This document shows, piece after piece, positions 17,490-24,896 of a DNA stretch of 38,956 bases. Origin of the DNA: Endozoicomonas arenosclerae (lineage in GTDB: Bacteria > Pseudomonadota > Gammaproteobacteria > Pseudomonadales > Endozoicomonadaceae). The stretch is from contig NZ_LASA01000085.1 of the NCBI RefSeq assembly GCF_001562015.1, forward strand, positions 1-38,956, given 5' to 3'. The number at the start of each line of letters is the position of its first letter. Position 1 is the first letter of the stretch. The position numbers and the translations under genes were made by a program. Under the pieces are notes generated by a model. The model saw nothing but the letters and a program-made list of their open reading frames with translations. It was not told the DNA's origin and did no database searches.

Positions 17490-18188
17490 ATGAACCTCCG
17501 CTTTCTTTTCCGGGTTGCTCCGGTATCTCTGGCTTTGCTTGGAATGGCAGGATGCAGCGAGACCCCCGTTGAGTCCTCAGGCAGTCCAGCAGCTGATCCA
17601 GCCGTAACGCTTCAGTTTGACCCTGCGAATGGAAACATACCTTACCCTAATGATCTCTATGGCTTTGATCATGACGGGACACTCAGTGTGCCGGGTGAGG
17701 CTGACTGGTCATCTTTCAGTGAGTTAAACAGTCCTGATTCATTCTGGCATTTCTATGGCACCCAAAAAGGGTGGGGGGCTAGAATGCCGATAATCATCCA
17801 GTTTGTTTCTCACGCTGGTGAGGTAGTGAATGAGCCGGTTGTTGATGAGACTTCTTTAGAACAAGGTATTCTGATCTACCGAGAAACGCCTGAGGGGCTC
17901 GTCCCTCAACAGTGGGGTAAGGATTTCAAGGCCTCTTTGGGACAGTTAGGCGAACTGAAAATCGAACCCGTGGGTTCTTTTGCGCAGAAAACCCGATACC
18001 TGGTTGTACTGACCCGGGATTTAAAAGATAAATCCGGTCAGAGCGTGCAGTTGCCGGAAGATTACAAACTGCTGCTGGGCAGTAATGACACTCTCGGAAA
18101 GCATTTGAAAAAGGTGATAAAGCAGTTGAGTAAAGCCGGTATCCATAAGAAAAGCATCGTGTTTGCAGCAGACTTTACAACCGTGTGA
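17490..18188 (+). CDS. VolA-family lipoprotein consisting only of the N-terminal domain (232 aa)
   Basis: The product has a lipoprotein signal (LALLGMAGC) and then tracks the N-terminal domain of its two neighbours, e.g. LQFDPANGNIPYPNDLYGFD, HFYGTQKGWGARMP and KTRYLVVLTRDLKDKSGQ. It stops with TGA immediately after FAADFTTV, where the full-length copies continue from YAADFTT (residues 224-230 in copy 1) into the rest of the protein. No hydrolase half, nucleophile or His motif remains, and no downstream remnant is visible before the terminator at 18227. The frame is intact, more diverged than the other pair, and ends at a domain border. It may therefore be a stable domain-only lipoprotein or a clean deletion derivative; I cannot tell which. 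Its Shine-Dalgarno is poor. Confidence 0.75.
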   Translation: MNLRFLFRVAPVSLALLGMAGCSETPVESSGSPAADPAVTLQFDPANGNIPYPNDLYGFDHDGTLSVPGEADWSSFSELNSPDSFWHFYGTQKGWGARMPIIIQFVSHAGEVVNEPVVDETSLEQGILIYRETPEGLVPQQWGKDFKASLGQLGELKIEPVGSFAQKTRYLVVLTRDLKDKSGQSVQLPEDYKLLLGSNDTLGKHLKKVIKQLSKAGIHKKSIVFAADFTTV

Positions 18189-18226
18189 ATTCTGTTTTCA
18201 GACGGTATTTATGATTGGCATAAAGA

Positions 18227-18256
18227 CCAGGAGGGATAAATCCCTCCTGGTTGTAT
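18227..18256. terminator. Shared terminator between the VolA-like fragment and the globin gene
   Basis: A perfect 10-bp stem (CCAGGAGGGA 18227-18236, TCCCTCCTGG 18241-18250) with loop TAAA. TTGTATT follows on the plus strand and TCTTTAT on the minus strand. It lies between convergent genes and can serve both, although the T-runs are short. Confidence 0.8.
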
Positions 18257-18637
18257 TCAGGCATTTTTGATGAAGTCAGCCAATCTGAACATGGGTTCTT
18301 TTAACATACTTTTTACCTGTTCTGAGGCGTCTATGGCTTCAAGAGCCTTGTCCATACAGAGCAACCATTGATCCCTGTGATCGGAAGTAATCGTATAAGG
18401 TTTATGAGGCGAGGTCAGGCAAACGGTGCCGTGCTTTTCGAGATAGAGGCTTGGTCCACCCAGCCAGCCTGAAAGGTATTCAAACAGTCTCTGTTCGACT
18501 TCTTCAAGATTCCTGGCATGCATCTGGCGAATTTCTACTGCTTCTGTCGTTTCATCCATCGCCTGATAGAAAGCTTTGGCCAGAGCCTGAATTTTCTCTT
18601 CGCCGCCCAGAAGTTCATAAGGACTGCTGTTACTCAT
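18257..18637 (-). CDS. Group II truncated haemoglobin
   Basis: A small haem-binding globin of the 2-on-2 fold (trHbO/YjbI group), linked in other bacteria to oxygen or nitric-oxide handling and to peroxide stress. The 126 residues fit the family. The YLSGWLGGPSLYLEKHG block is the group II signature. H78 in SPHKPYTITSDHRDQW occupies the proximal haem-ligand position, and DQWLLCMDKAL is the G-helix typical of this group. There is no signal peptide, so it is cytosolic. It is transcribed towards the shared terminator; mltC lies 103 bases upstream on the same strand, so joint transcription is possible but not shown. The physiological ligand cannot be told from the sequence. Confidence 0.9.
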   Translation of the reverse strand: MSNSSPYELLGGEEKIQALAKAFYQAMDETTEAVEIRQMHARNLEEVEQRLFEYLSGWLGGPSLYLEKHGTVCLTSPHKPYTITSDHRDQWLLCMDKALEAIDASEQVKSMLKEPMFRLADFIKNA

Positions 18638-18740
18638 TGACTCGTATCCCTGTTGTTCTTTTTTATAATTGAGATAATGCCATTTAATGAACTCGTGTCA
18701 TTGATCTCTATCAACAGTATTTATAAGTCAGACAAACGCT

Positions 18741-19916
18741 TCAGACATCACCCTTATAGAAGTCCTTTTGGGCCTTGGTGACCTTTTTCAGGTAGTTTCT
18801 TGATTCCTGTCTGGGGTGCTTTCGCGTCAGTGCCCAAAAAGCTTCTTCCGGTTCCATCTGATTCAGTATTTCCATGGCTCGGGTGCGGTTGGCATGGAAG
18901 GTTTTCAAAACGTTACCAGTGCCACCGTTGTAGGCAGAGATAATGGCGTAATGTCTGACAAGAGGATCCCTTACATTCTTGAGGTAACGGGTTTCAAGAA
19001 TATGCAGATACGCAGTTCCGGCATCAATATTGTTAAAAGGGTTGAAGAGATAATTTCTGCTGGGCTGCCCAGTGCGGCGCTTGACCAGTTTGAATACGTC
19101 CCGGCCGGCTGTTGAAGGAATGATCTGCATCAGGCCATAAGCGTTGGCATGACTCACTGCATAAGGGTTAAAGCTGCTTTCGGTACGCATGATGGCATAG
19201 ATCAGACTTTCTTTGATCTGATACCTCTGGGACATCTGTCGAACAATTGCAGCGTATTGATACTGTCGCTTGATCATATGATCACCGACCAGGTTCAGAT
19301 CGACAGAATAAACGGTTCCTTTTGCACTGGAACGTGTGATCAGCTGGTGATCGATCAGGTAGTCTGCAAACTGGCTGGCTCGCCATTCCCAGCGAATGGG
19401 TTGGCCCTGATGATCATGAACCTGACCATAAAGCATAGGTTCTTCTCCCAGAGGGACAGCCTTGTCACTGAACAGGTCAACTTCGTCAGGATTATAGGGC
19501 GTCAACAAAGTAACAATGATGGCATGTCTGAGATCTTGCCGATCCAGAGTTTCTACATGCACCTTGCCCTGTTCAAAGTTAACGAATACACGAGTTCGGT
19601 AGTTGTTGGTGTACTTGACGTATTCCTTGTTACTGGCGCTTTTTTCATCACCCCAGTTAACCCGGGCCTCTGTTGTTAGAATTCTTACCAGAGCTTCAAA
19701 GGCAATCACATCTTTTTGAATGCTTTGTGCGGTTTGCACTGTGGAGTAGACGTCTGCAACCGGACCACCTAATTCACGAACTATTACATCGGTAGCGTAA
19801 TTGACTCCGGCATTACTGGAGCAGCTGGAAAGCAGAAAGGTCAGCAGGCAGCAGCCGACAATCCTGAAAGTCTTTCTGATGCAGGCATCGAAATGGCTGT
19901 TAGGATTGTCCAACAT
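18741..19916 (-). CDS. mltC: Membrane-bound lytic murein transglycosylase C
   Basis: An outer-membrane lipoprotein that cleaves the MurNAc-GlcNAc bond of peptidoglycan, leaving 1,6-anhydro ends. The 391-residue product has a lipoprotein signal with lipobox LLSSC (Cys32) and the MltC-type N-terminal domain (DUF3393, about 45-210). The C-terminal family 1 SLT lysozyme-like domain carries the catalytic Glu246 in MRTESSFNPYA, followed by ANAYGLMQIIPSTAGRD and AYNGGTGNV. It is slightly longer than E. coli MltC (about 360) because of a charged extension before the signal (MLDNPNSHFDACIRK). Translation may start further in, but I saw no better start codon. It follows gloA by 28 bases and is probably co-transcribed with it. 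Confidence 0.93.
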   Translation of the reverse strand: MLDNPNSHFDACIRKTFRIVGCCLLTFLLSSCSSNAGVNYATDVIVRELGGPVADVYSTVQTAQSIQKDVIAFEALVRILTTEARVNWGDEKSASNKEYVKYTNNYRTRVFVNFEQGKVHVETLDRQDLRHAIIVTLLTPYNPDEVDLFSDKAVPLGEEPMLYGQVHDHQGQPIRWEWRASQFADYLIDHQLITRSSAKGTVYSVDLNLVGDHMIKRQYQYAAIVRQMSQRYQIKESLIYAIMRTESSFNPYAVSHANAYGLMQIIPSTAGRDVFKLVKRRTGQPSRNYLFNPFNNIDAGTAYLHILETRYLKNVRDPLVRHYAIISAYNGGTGNVLKTFHANRTRAMEILNQMEPEEAFWALTRKHPRQESRNYLKKVTKAQKDFYKGDV

Positions 19917-19944
19917 GCTTTTTCACGTCCCTGTTATGGTGTTC

Positions 19945-20352
19945 TTAGCCCTGGAGTCCCTGGGATGCACTCTTGTTTTGAATCATCTCGATCTTGTAGC
20001 CGTCCGGGTCTTCAACAAATGCAATTTCTGTTGTCCCGCCTTTTACCGGACCCGGTTCGCGAGTGATGTTGCCACTGTTGGCACGGATGGCTTCACAAGT
20101 GGCATAGATATCATCAAAACCAATGGCTATATGACCAAAGCCCGTACCAAGATCGTACTCTTTGGTCCCCCAGTTGTAGGTCAGTTCAATCACTGCCTGT
20201 TCTGTTTCATCGGCATAGCCGACGAAAGCCAGAGTGTATTCGTATTGCTCATTATCGTGCTTGCGTAGCAGTTTCATACCCAGTACATCAGTATAAAAAG
20301 CAATGGAGCGATCAAGGTCGCCCACTCGAAGCATGGTGTGGAGAAGTCTCAC
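19945..20352 (-). CDS. gloA: Lactoylglutathione lyase (glyoxalase I)
   Basis: Converts the hemithioacetal of methylglyoxal and glutathione to S-lactoylglutathione, the first step of methylglyoxal detoxification. It is cytosolic, dimeric and metal-dependent (nickel in bacterial homologues). The 135 residues match E. coli GloA in length, and all four metal ligands are in place: H5 ([10 protein letters not shown]), E56 (VIELTYNWG), H74 (GFGHIAIG) and E122 (GYKIEMIQ). Other family marks are [16 protein letters not shown] and EDPDGYK. The first ATG fits the conserved N-terminus exactly. mltC starts 28 bases after it on the same strand. Confidence 0.97.
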   Translation of the reverse strand: MRLLHTMLRVGDLDRSIAFYTDVLGMKLLRKHDNEQYEYTLAFVGYADETEQAVIELTYNWGTKEYDLGTGFGHIAIGFDDIYATCEAIRANSGNITREPGPVKGGTTEIAFVEDPDGYKIEMIQNKSASQGLQG

Positions 20353-20507
20353 AGAAAGCTCCTGACATTCAGGTGAAGGAATGTTGAATCAAGAAACGTC
20401 ATTTTAACGGAAACCTTTAGTGACAGACAGCGGGTTAGACTGATTGCATATTAAAAAGGTCTATTTATGCGTTGTCTAAAGAAAGGCTGAAGAACTTAAG
20501 GAATAGT

Positions 20508-20622
20508 CTTGAAATAACTCTCAAAACCCGTTCGGGCTGAGCCTGTCGAAGCCCAATGCCACTACCCTTCGACAAGCTCTGGGTGAACGGAGCCCGTATG
20601 TAAATCGGGAAGTTATTTCAAG
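20508..20622. repeat. 115-bp miniature repeat with 12-bp terminal inverted repeats (copy 1)
   Basis: CTTGAAATAACT (20508-20519) and AGTTATTTCAAG (20611-20622) are perfect inverted ends. Inside, CCGTTCGGGCTGAGC-CTGTCGAAG and CTTCGACAAGCTCTGGGTGAACGG form a second, imperfect long hairpin. A related sequence lies in the opposite orientation at 37453-37557. It encodes nothing and sits 74 bases after the stop of the purM-purN-DUF3108 group, where it could also act on the mRNA 3' end. The structure suggests a REP-like or MITE-like non-autonomous element. The flanks (20353-20507, 20623-20695) show no gene. Confidence 0.8.
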
Positions 20623-20695
20623 GTAAATCCTAAGTTGGTTCAATTGAATCTAGTGATCAGATTGTTAGCTTCTTGGCAGCGCATTGAACTGCCAG

Positions 20696-21457
20696 CTATT
20701 TGCCTTTCTGCTCTGGCTGTGCCGTGATCGCTTTGCCATCCAGTTCACCACCCTTGAATTGAATCAGGTAGTCTGAACCTTTTTCCTTTTGCAGTAATTG
20801 CACCAGAACATAGTCCCAGTCCTTGGCGAACCAGATCCAGGTTTCGCGGTCATTGTCTTCACGGACCACTTTGACGCGGGTTGCGTTGAGTTTTCCTGCA
20901 GGTGTATCAAGTATTTCGTCTGCTTCGATCACAAAGCGTCTTTCATAGACTTCATCATCGTCAACCACGGGGTAGGCCAGCTCTTTCTTGCCATTTTTCA
21001 GGTCGAGCCTTAATTGCAGTTGATACGAAAGGGGGTCTTGGGCTCCGGTTTTGAATTTGATGTTTGAGCGTTCATCATCCTGTTGCCAGGCCGCTTCCAT
21101 GGTTTTCCAGTCAAAGGTGGCCTCCTTGGGAGGTTTGCCTCCAATGCCTTTACGCTCGTAGCGATATTTTAAAGGACGAACCTGTCCGTCATTCAGGGTT
21201 ACCCTGCTGGTCTCATCAAGACTGATGGAAGCGATGATGACCGAAGCACTGGCTCCGAAGTCCAGAACCCATTCATCACCTTCTTTTTTCAGACTGCGGG
21301 TGCCTGAGCCACTGATGCCTGACACTTCAGCCTTATATTCAGCAGTAAAAGGCTTCAGTGCTGAAGCTTCGGGTTTCTTTTCTTGTGCAAAGGATGGAGT
21401 GCTCAGGAGTAGAAGGCCAGAGGCAAGAATAGCTGAGACAGATTTGAAGAGGGTCAT
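20696..21457 (-). CDS. DUF3108 exported protein
   Basis: The product (253 residues) has a Sec signal peptide (LASGLLLLSTPSFAQ, cleavage near residue 24) and a DUF3108 domain (PF11306) covering most of the mature part. Family-like segments include FTAEYKAEVSGISGSGTRSL, VRPLKYRYERKG and the late AGKLNATRVKVVREDNDRET with WIWFAKDWDYVLVQL. It is periplasmic and predicted mostly beta. The function of the family is not known. As I recall, genes of this family also follow purM-purN in Pseudomonas, which fits the arrangement here (112 bases after purN). The start has AAGGA 8 bases upstream. Confidence 0.85.
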   Translation of the reverse strand: MTLFKSVSAILASGLLLLSTPSFAQEKKPEASALKPFTAEYKAEVSGISGSGTRSLKKEGDEWVLDFGASASVIIASISLDETSRVTLNDGQVRPLKYRYERKGIGGKPPKEATFDWKTMEAAWQQDDERSNIKFKTGAQDPLSYQLQLRLDLKNGKKELAYPVVDDDEVYERRFVIEADEILDTPAGKLNATRVKVVREDNDRETWIWFAKDWDYVLVQLLQKEKGSDYLIQFKGGELDGKAITAQPEQKGK

Positions 21458-21569
21458 GGCAATTCCTTTTCTGGGGATTACCTCTCTGGTTCATCCACTG
21501 ACGGTGAAAGAGAGGTAATCTCAGGTGATCGCCCGTTGAAAAGTACAACCTGAAGTCAGTCCCACAGGT

Positions 21570-22235
21570 TTATTTTTCAGTGACGATACTTGTTTCAGGT
21601 ATACGATATCCTTGAGGGCCAAGGGGCTTTTTGTCAAGTGAAATGACATCGTCTTGTAGGGCTATTCGGCCGGAAACTATCCAGTCTATAGCTTTAGGAT
21701 AAAGATGATGCTCCATCACCTTGACGCGCTGCTCAAGGGTTTGTGCAGTATCTGAAGGTGTGATTTCCAGAGCTGCCTGCATCACCACAGAGCCACTGTC
21801 CAGTTCCTCGGTGACGAAATGCACAGAGGTTCCGTGCTCACTATCGCCGGCGTCCAGGGCAGACTGATAGGTGTTGAGACCTTTATGCTTAGGCAGCAGG
21901 GAAGGGTGAATGTTGATCAGCTTGCCCTGATAGTGCTCAACAAAAGCACTGCTGAGAATGCGCATGTAACCCGCCAGTACAACCAGATCCGGCTTGTATG
22001 CATCGATATGCTTCATCAGTTCAAGGTCAAACAGTTCCCGGCTCGGGTAGAGCTTGTGGTCAAGGCTCAGGGATTCAACACCCGCCTTCCCGGCTCTTTC
22101 CAGGCCAAAGGCATCCGGGCGATTACTGAGAACACCCACAACCTCATAACTGTATTGACTCTGCTGGTCGAGAATGGCCTGTAAAGTAGTACCACTGCCC
22201 GATAGCAATACTACGACCCGATTGTTATCAGTCAT
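21570..22235 (-). CDS. purN: Phosphoribosylglycinamide formyltransferase
   Basis: Transfers a formyl group from 10-formyltetrahydrofolate to GAR in de novo purine synthesis; cytosolic. From ATG 22235 the product has 221 residues, near the usual 212-220. The catalytic triad is visible as N108 and H110 in LINIHPSLLPKHKG and D146 in EELDSGSV; VLLSGSGTTLQAI forms the phosphate-binding N-terminus. A TTG four codons upstream extends the frame, but alignment favours ATG 22235 with GAGA about 9 bases before it. It lies 95 bases downstream of purM on the same strand with a terminator-like hairpin between them. The C-terminal tail (about 15 residues, GYRIPETSIVTEK) is slightly longer than in E. coli. 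Confidence 0.96.
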   Translation of the reverse strand: MTDNNRVVVLLSGSGTTLQAILDQQSQYSYEVVGVLSNRPDAFGLERAGKAGVESLSLDHKLYPSRELFDLELMKHIDAYKPDLVVLAGYMRILSSAFVEHYQGKLINIHPSLLPKHKGLNTYQSALDAGDSEHGTSVHFVTEELDSGSVVMQAALEITPSDTAQTLEQRVKVMEHHLYPKAIDWIVSGRIALQDDVISLDKKPLGPQGYRIPETSIVTEK

Positions 22236-22263
22236 TTCCGTTCTCAAGATTCAAATTCGAGAT

Positions 22264-22305
22264 AAAAAGGTCCGGGGCAGTCAACTAACAACTGCCCGGA
22301 CCTTT
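22264..22305 (-). terminator. Terminator-like hairpin between purM and purN
   Basis: On the minus strand a GC-rich stem (AAAGGTCCGGGCAGT pairing with ACTGCCCCGGACCTTT, one bulged base) with a 9-base loop is followed by TTTTTATC. It lies after the purM stop and before the purN start, two genes usually co-transcribed. It has all the parts of an intrinsic terminator for purM transcription. Read-through or partial attenuation is the likely role; the sequence alone does not decide. Confidence 0.75.
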
Positions 22306-22330
22306 CTTCGTCTTTAACGGTAGACGGCTT

Positions 22331-23386
22331 TTATCGGTAAACGACCTTGTCGCCGGAACCGGATTCCATGTGACCTATAACGAAGGCTTCTTCACCCAGT
22401 TCATTCAGTCGGGTAACGGCTTGGTCGGCCTGATCTTCCGGCACGCAGATAACCATGCCTACACCGCAGTTGAAGGTCAGGTACATTTCTGACTGGGCAA
22501 TATTGCCGCCTTCCTGCAGGAAGCGGAATACTTCAGGAATATTCCAGCTTTCTGTATTGATCACCGCCACACAGTCTTCGGGGATAACCCTTGGCAGGTT
22601 TTCTGTCAGACCACCACCTGTGATGTGCGCCATGGCGTGGATCGGCATTTCTTTCTGCAGTTGCAGCAGAGACTTAACATAGATGCGTGTCGGTGCCATC
22701 AGGGCTTCTGCCAGAGGCTTGCCATCGACTTCACTGTTCAGGTCTGCCTGGCTGACTTCAAGCACTTTGCGAATCAGAGAGTAGCCGTTGGAATGAGGTC
22801 CGCTGGACTTCAGGCCAATCAGAACATTGCCGGCAGCTACTTTGGTGCCGTCAATAATGTCAGATTTTTCGACAACCCCTGTGCAGAAGCCTGCCAGGTC
22901 ATAGTCTTCGCCCTGATACATACCGGGCATTTCAGCGGTTTCACCACCAATAAGTGCGCAACCAGCCTGTTCACAGCCTGCGCCTATACCGGTGACTACC
23001 TGCTCAGCTACGTCGACATTCAACTTGCCGGTAGCGTAGTAATCGAGGAAGAAAAGAGGCTCGGCCCCACAGACCAGCAGGTCATTAACGCACATCGCTA
23101 CCAGATCAATACCGATAGTGTCGTGCTTGCCCAGGTCCATAGCCAGTTTCAGCTTGGTGCCTACACCGTCGGTTCCGGAAACCAGAACTGGCTCTTTGTA
23201 ACCGGATGGGATCTGGCACAGGGCGCCGAAGCCTCCCAGACCACCCATCACTTCAGGGCGAGAAGTGGCTTTGGCTACATGTTTGATACGATCAACCAGG
23301 GCGTTGCCTGCCTGGATGTCGACACCAGCGTCTTTATAGCTCAGAGAAGAAGCAGGGGAAGTTGTATCGCGGTCGCTTTTGCTCAT
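22331..23386 (-). CDS. purM: Phosphoribosylformylglycinamidine cyclo-ligase (AIR synthase)
   Basis: ATP-dependent closure of FGAM to aminoimidazole ribonucleotide, the fifth step of purine synthesis; a cytosolic dimer. The 351 residues match the family. The ATP-binding signature is in [15 protein letters not shown] (70-83), followed by [52 protein letters not shown] and [16 protein letters not shown]. It is the first gene of the purM-purN-DUF3108 group and is divergent from the DUF2066 gene. The Shine-Dalgarno is not obvious. The N-terminus ([14 protein letters not shown]) is about a dozen residues longer than in E. coli before the conserved [10 protein letters not shown]. Confidence 0.97.
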   Translation of the reverse strand: MSKSDRDTTSPASSLSYKDAGVDIQAGNALVDRIKHVAKATSRPEVMGGLGGFGALCQIPSGYKEPVLVSGTDGVGTKLKLAMDLGKHDTIGIDLVAMCVNDLLVCGAEPLFFLDYYATGKLNVDVAEQVVTGIGAGCEQAGCALIGGETAEMPGMYQGEDYDLAGFCTGVVEKSDIIDGTKVAAGNVLIGLKSSGPHSNGYSLIRKVLEVSQADLNSEVDGKPLAEALMAPTRIYVKSLLQLQKEMPIHAMAHITGGGLTENLPRVIPEDCVAVINTESWNIPEVFRFLQEGGNIAQSEMYLTFNCGVGMVICVPEDQADQAVTRLNELGEEAFVIGHMESGSGDKVVYR

Positions 23387-23729
23387 CGAAGATGTATCCG
23401 CACCGTGGAATCTATTGTGGATTGATCAGAGCGCGCATTCTAACTTAACCCGAAACATTCATAAAGAAGGATGAGGGCTCATGAATAGATGATTAAACGT
23501 TAACAGCCCCAAACAGATTCCACAGTCTTATAAAGATTTTCTACAAAACCAGAAAGTTATGGCAGAATGATGTGATACTGGGCTCCGGGCGTTTCGTCTG
23601 GGTGGTTTGTACTCGAATACTATGAAAATACAGCTTTCCATAAGGGCTATTGACCTTGATCCAAGGGGGATTTCAGCCTATAGATCGGACTGTTCATGGT
23701 GAGAGTGCCTGTTTTTGATTCCGGACATT
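23387..23729. other. Divergent promoter region, purM / DUF2066 gene
   Basis: About 340 bases without a gene. It must hold the promoters for purM (leftwards) and the DUF2066-perM-hda group (rightwards). I see AT-rich stretches around 23505-23560 but no operator I can name; an AAACGTTA core near 23495 is too weak for a PurR box. Confidence 0.5.
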
Positions 23730-24803
23730 ATGTATAAAACGTGCAAGCTGGAACGATTGTTCCCTTTGTCGAGGCTGCTTTTCACATTGATGCTGGCCTT
23801 GGTTTCCTTTCAGCTCTCAGCAGCACAGATGCCTGAACTCTACCGTGTTGGTGTGCCGGTCAGTAATCAGGGAACTGAGGAAAGAGGGAAGGCCATGAGC
23901 CGTGCGCTGTCCGAGGTATTAGTTAAAGTTACCGGCCAGCGCAGCACCCTGAATAACTCAGGCATTAAAACCTCACTTAAAAAAGCTGCCGGGCTGGTTC
24001 AGAGTTTCAGTTATGAGCGCCGTGATTCAGAAAGTGGTCAGCAGCTACTGCTTCAGGTGCGTTTTGATGAGGCAGCGGTGAATCGACTGCTTAGAGAGAA
24101 TGGTCTGGGTATTTGGGATTCCAACAGGCCTGATACTATTGTCTGGTTGGCGATTGAAAAGCAGGGCCGTCGACAGATTCTTAGAGAGCTGACTGAATCG
24201 CCTTTGGTCAGCGATCTTAAGCGTGTCATGGTTTCCCGTTCTCTACCCCTGACCTTCCCGTTGATGGATTTTGAAGACAGCACCAACATTTCCGAGGTGG
24301 ATGTCTGGGGGTTGTTCTCGGACAAGCTTGGGCAGGCTTCTGCCCGTTATGGGTCTGAAGCGGTGCTGGCAGGGCGTTTGAGTGAAGATCGTGGTCGTTA
24401 TAATGGCCGCATTGTACTTTTATTCAGAAATCAGCGCTTTGATGCAACGGTTACTGATCTTTCCGCAGAAGGTTTGGCGTTAGCCGTAGCGGATCTGGTA
24501 GGTAACACGCTTTCCAGACACTATGCTGTTCGCTCAGGTGGCAGCAGTGTTAACCCGGTTCTTGAAGTGGATGGCGTGGCCAGTACCCGTGATTATGCTG
24601 GTGTGGTCAACTATCTGAAGGGGCTGACGGCGGTCAGGGATGTTACGGTAGTCAAAGTCAGCGGTAACAAGATTAAGCTTGAGCTGGCAATCGATGGTAC
24701 GCTGAATCAATTATCCGATGCTATTGCCCTGGGGCGTAATCTGCGAGCTACGGGTGAAGATGAGTTGAGCCAGACTTTGAAATATCGTTGGCTGGGTCAT
24801 TAA
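23730..24803 (+). CDS. DUF2066 exported protein
   Basis: The product (357 residues from ATG 23730) has a signal peptide (LLFTLMLALVSFQLSAAQ) and the DUF2066 domain (PF09839), with the characteristic LYRVGVPVSNQGTEERGKAM and ALSEVLVKVTGQRS near the N-terminus. Motifs such as GLVQSFSYER, LQVRFDEAAVNRLLRENGL and the central TIVWLAIE fit the family. It is periplasmic; the biochemical role is unknown. The C-terminal ~80 residues (VASTRDYAGVVNYLKGLTAV, VKVSGNKIKLELAIDG) look like a small alpha/beta domain. A non-ATG extension of 5 codons is ignored. In Pseudomonas, as I recall, the same gene starts the DUF2066-perM-hda cluster divergent from purM, as seen here. Confidence 0.85.
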   Translation: MYKTCKLERLFPLSRLLFTLMLALVSFQLSAAQMPELYRVGVPVSNQGTEERGKAMSRALSEVLVKVTGQRSTLNNSGIKTSLKKAAGLVQSFSYERRDSESGQQLLLQVRFDEAAVNRLLRENGLGIWDSNRPDTIVWLAIEKQGRRQILRELTESPLVSDLKRVMVSRSLPLTFPLMDFEDSTNISEVDVWGLFSDKLGQASARYGSEAVLAGRLSEDRGRYNGRIVLLFRNQRFDATVTDLSAEGLALAVADLVGNTLSRHYAVRSGGSSVNPVLEVDGVASTRDYAGVVNYLKGLTAVRDVTVVKVSGNKIKLELAIDGTLNQLSDAIALGRNLRATGEDELSQTLKYRWLGH

Positions 24804-24834
24804 GTATCTGGCCAGGTTTTAAGCTCAGCTAATA

Positions 24835-24870
24835 GAAAGCTCTTTCATTGTACATAAAGAAAGAGCTTTC
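24835..24870. repeat. 12-bp perfect inverted repeat between DUF2066 gene and perM
   Basis: GAAAGCTCTTTC (24835-24846) and GAAAGAGCTTTC (24859-24870) flank a 12-base loop. There is no T-run after it on the plus strand, so it is not a classical terminator. It lies inside a likely operon, 32 bases after one stop and 27 bases before the next start. It may be an mRNA processing or stability hairpin. Confidence 0.6.
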
Positions 24871-24896
24871 AAGGTAAGTTAAAAACAAGGAATAAA

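Noticed and set aside
22625-23425. 266-codon plus-strand frame across purM
   Set aside because: Shadow of the purM coding sequence; purM is unambiguous on the other strand.
23490-23505. Possible PurR operator before purM (AAACGTTA core)
   Set aside because: Only the centre matches; the flanking half-sites are absent, and PurR is not general in this bacterial group.
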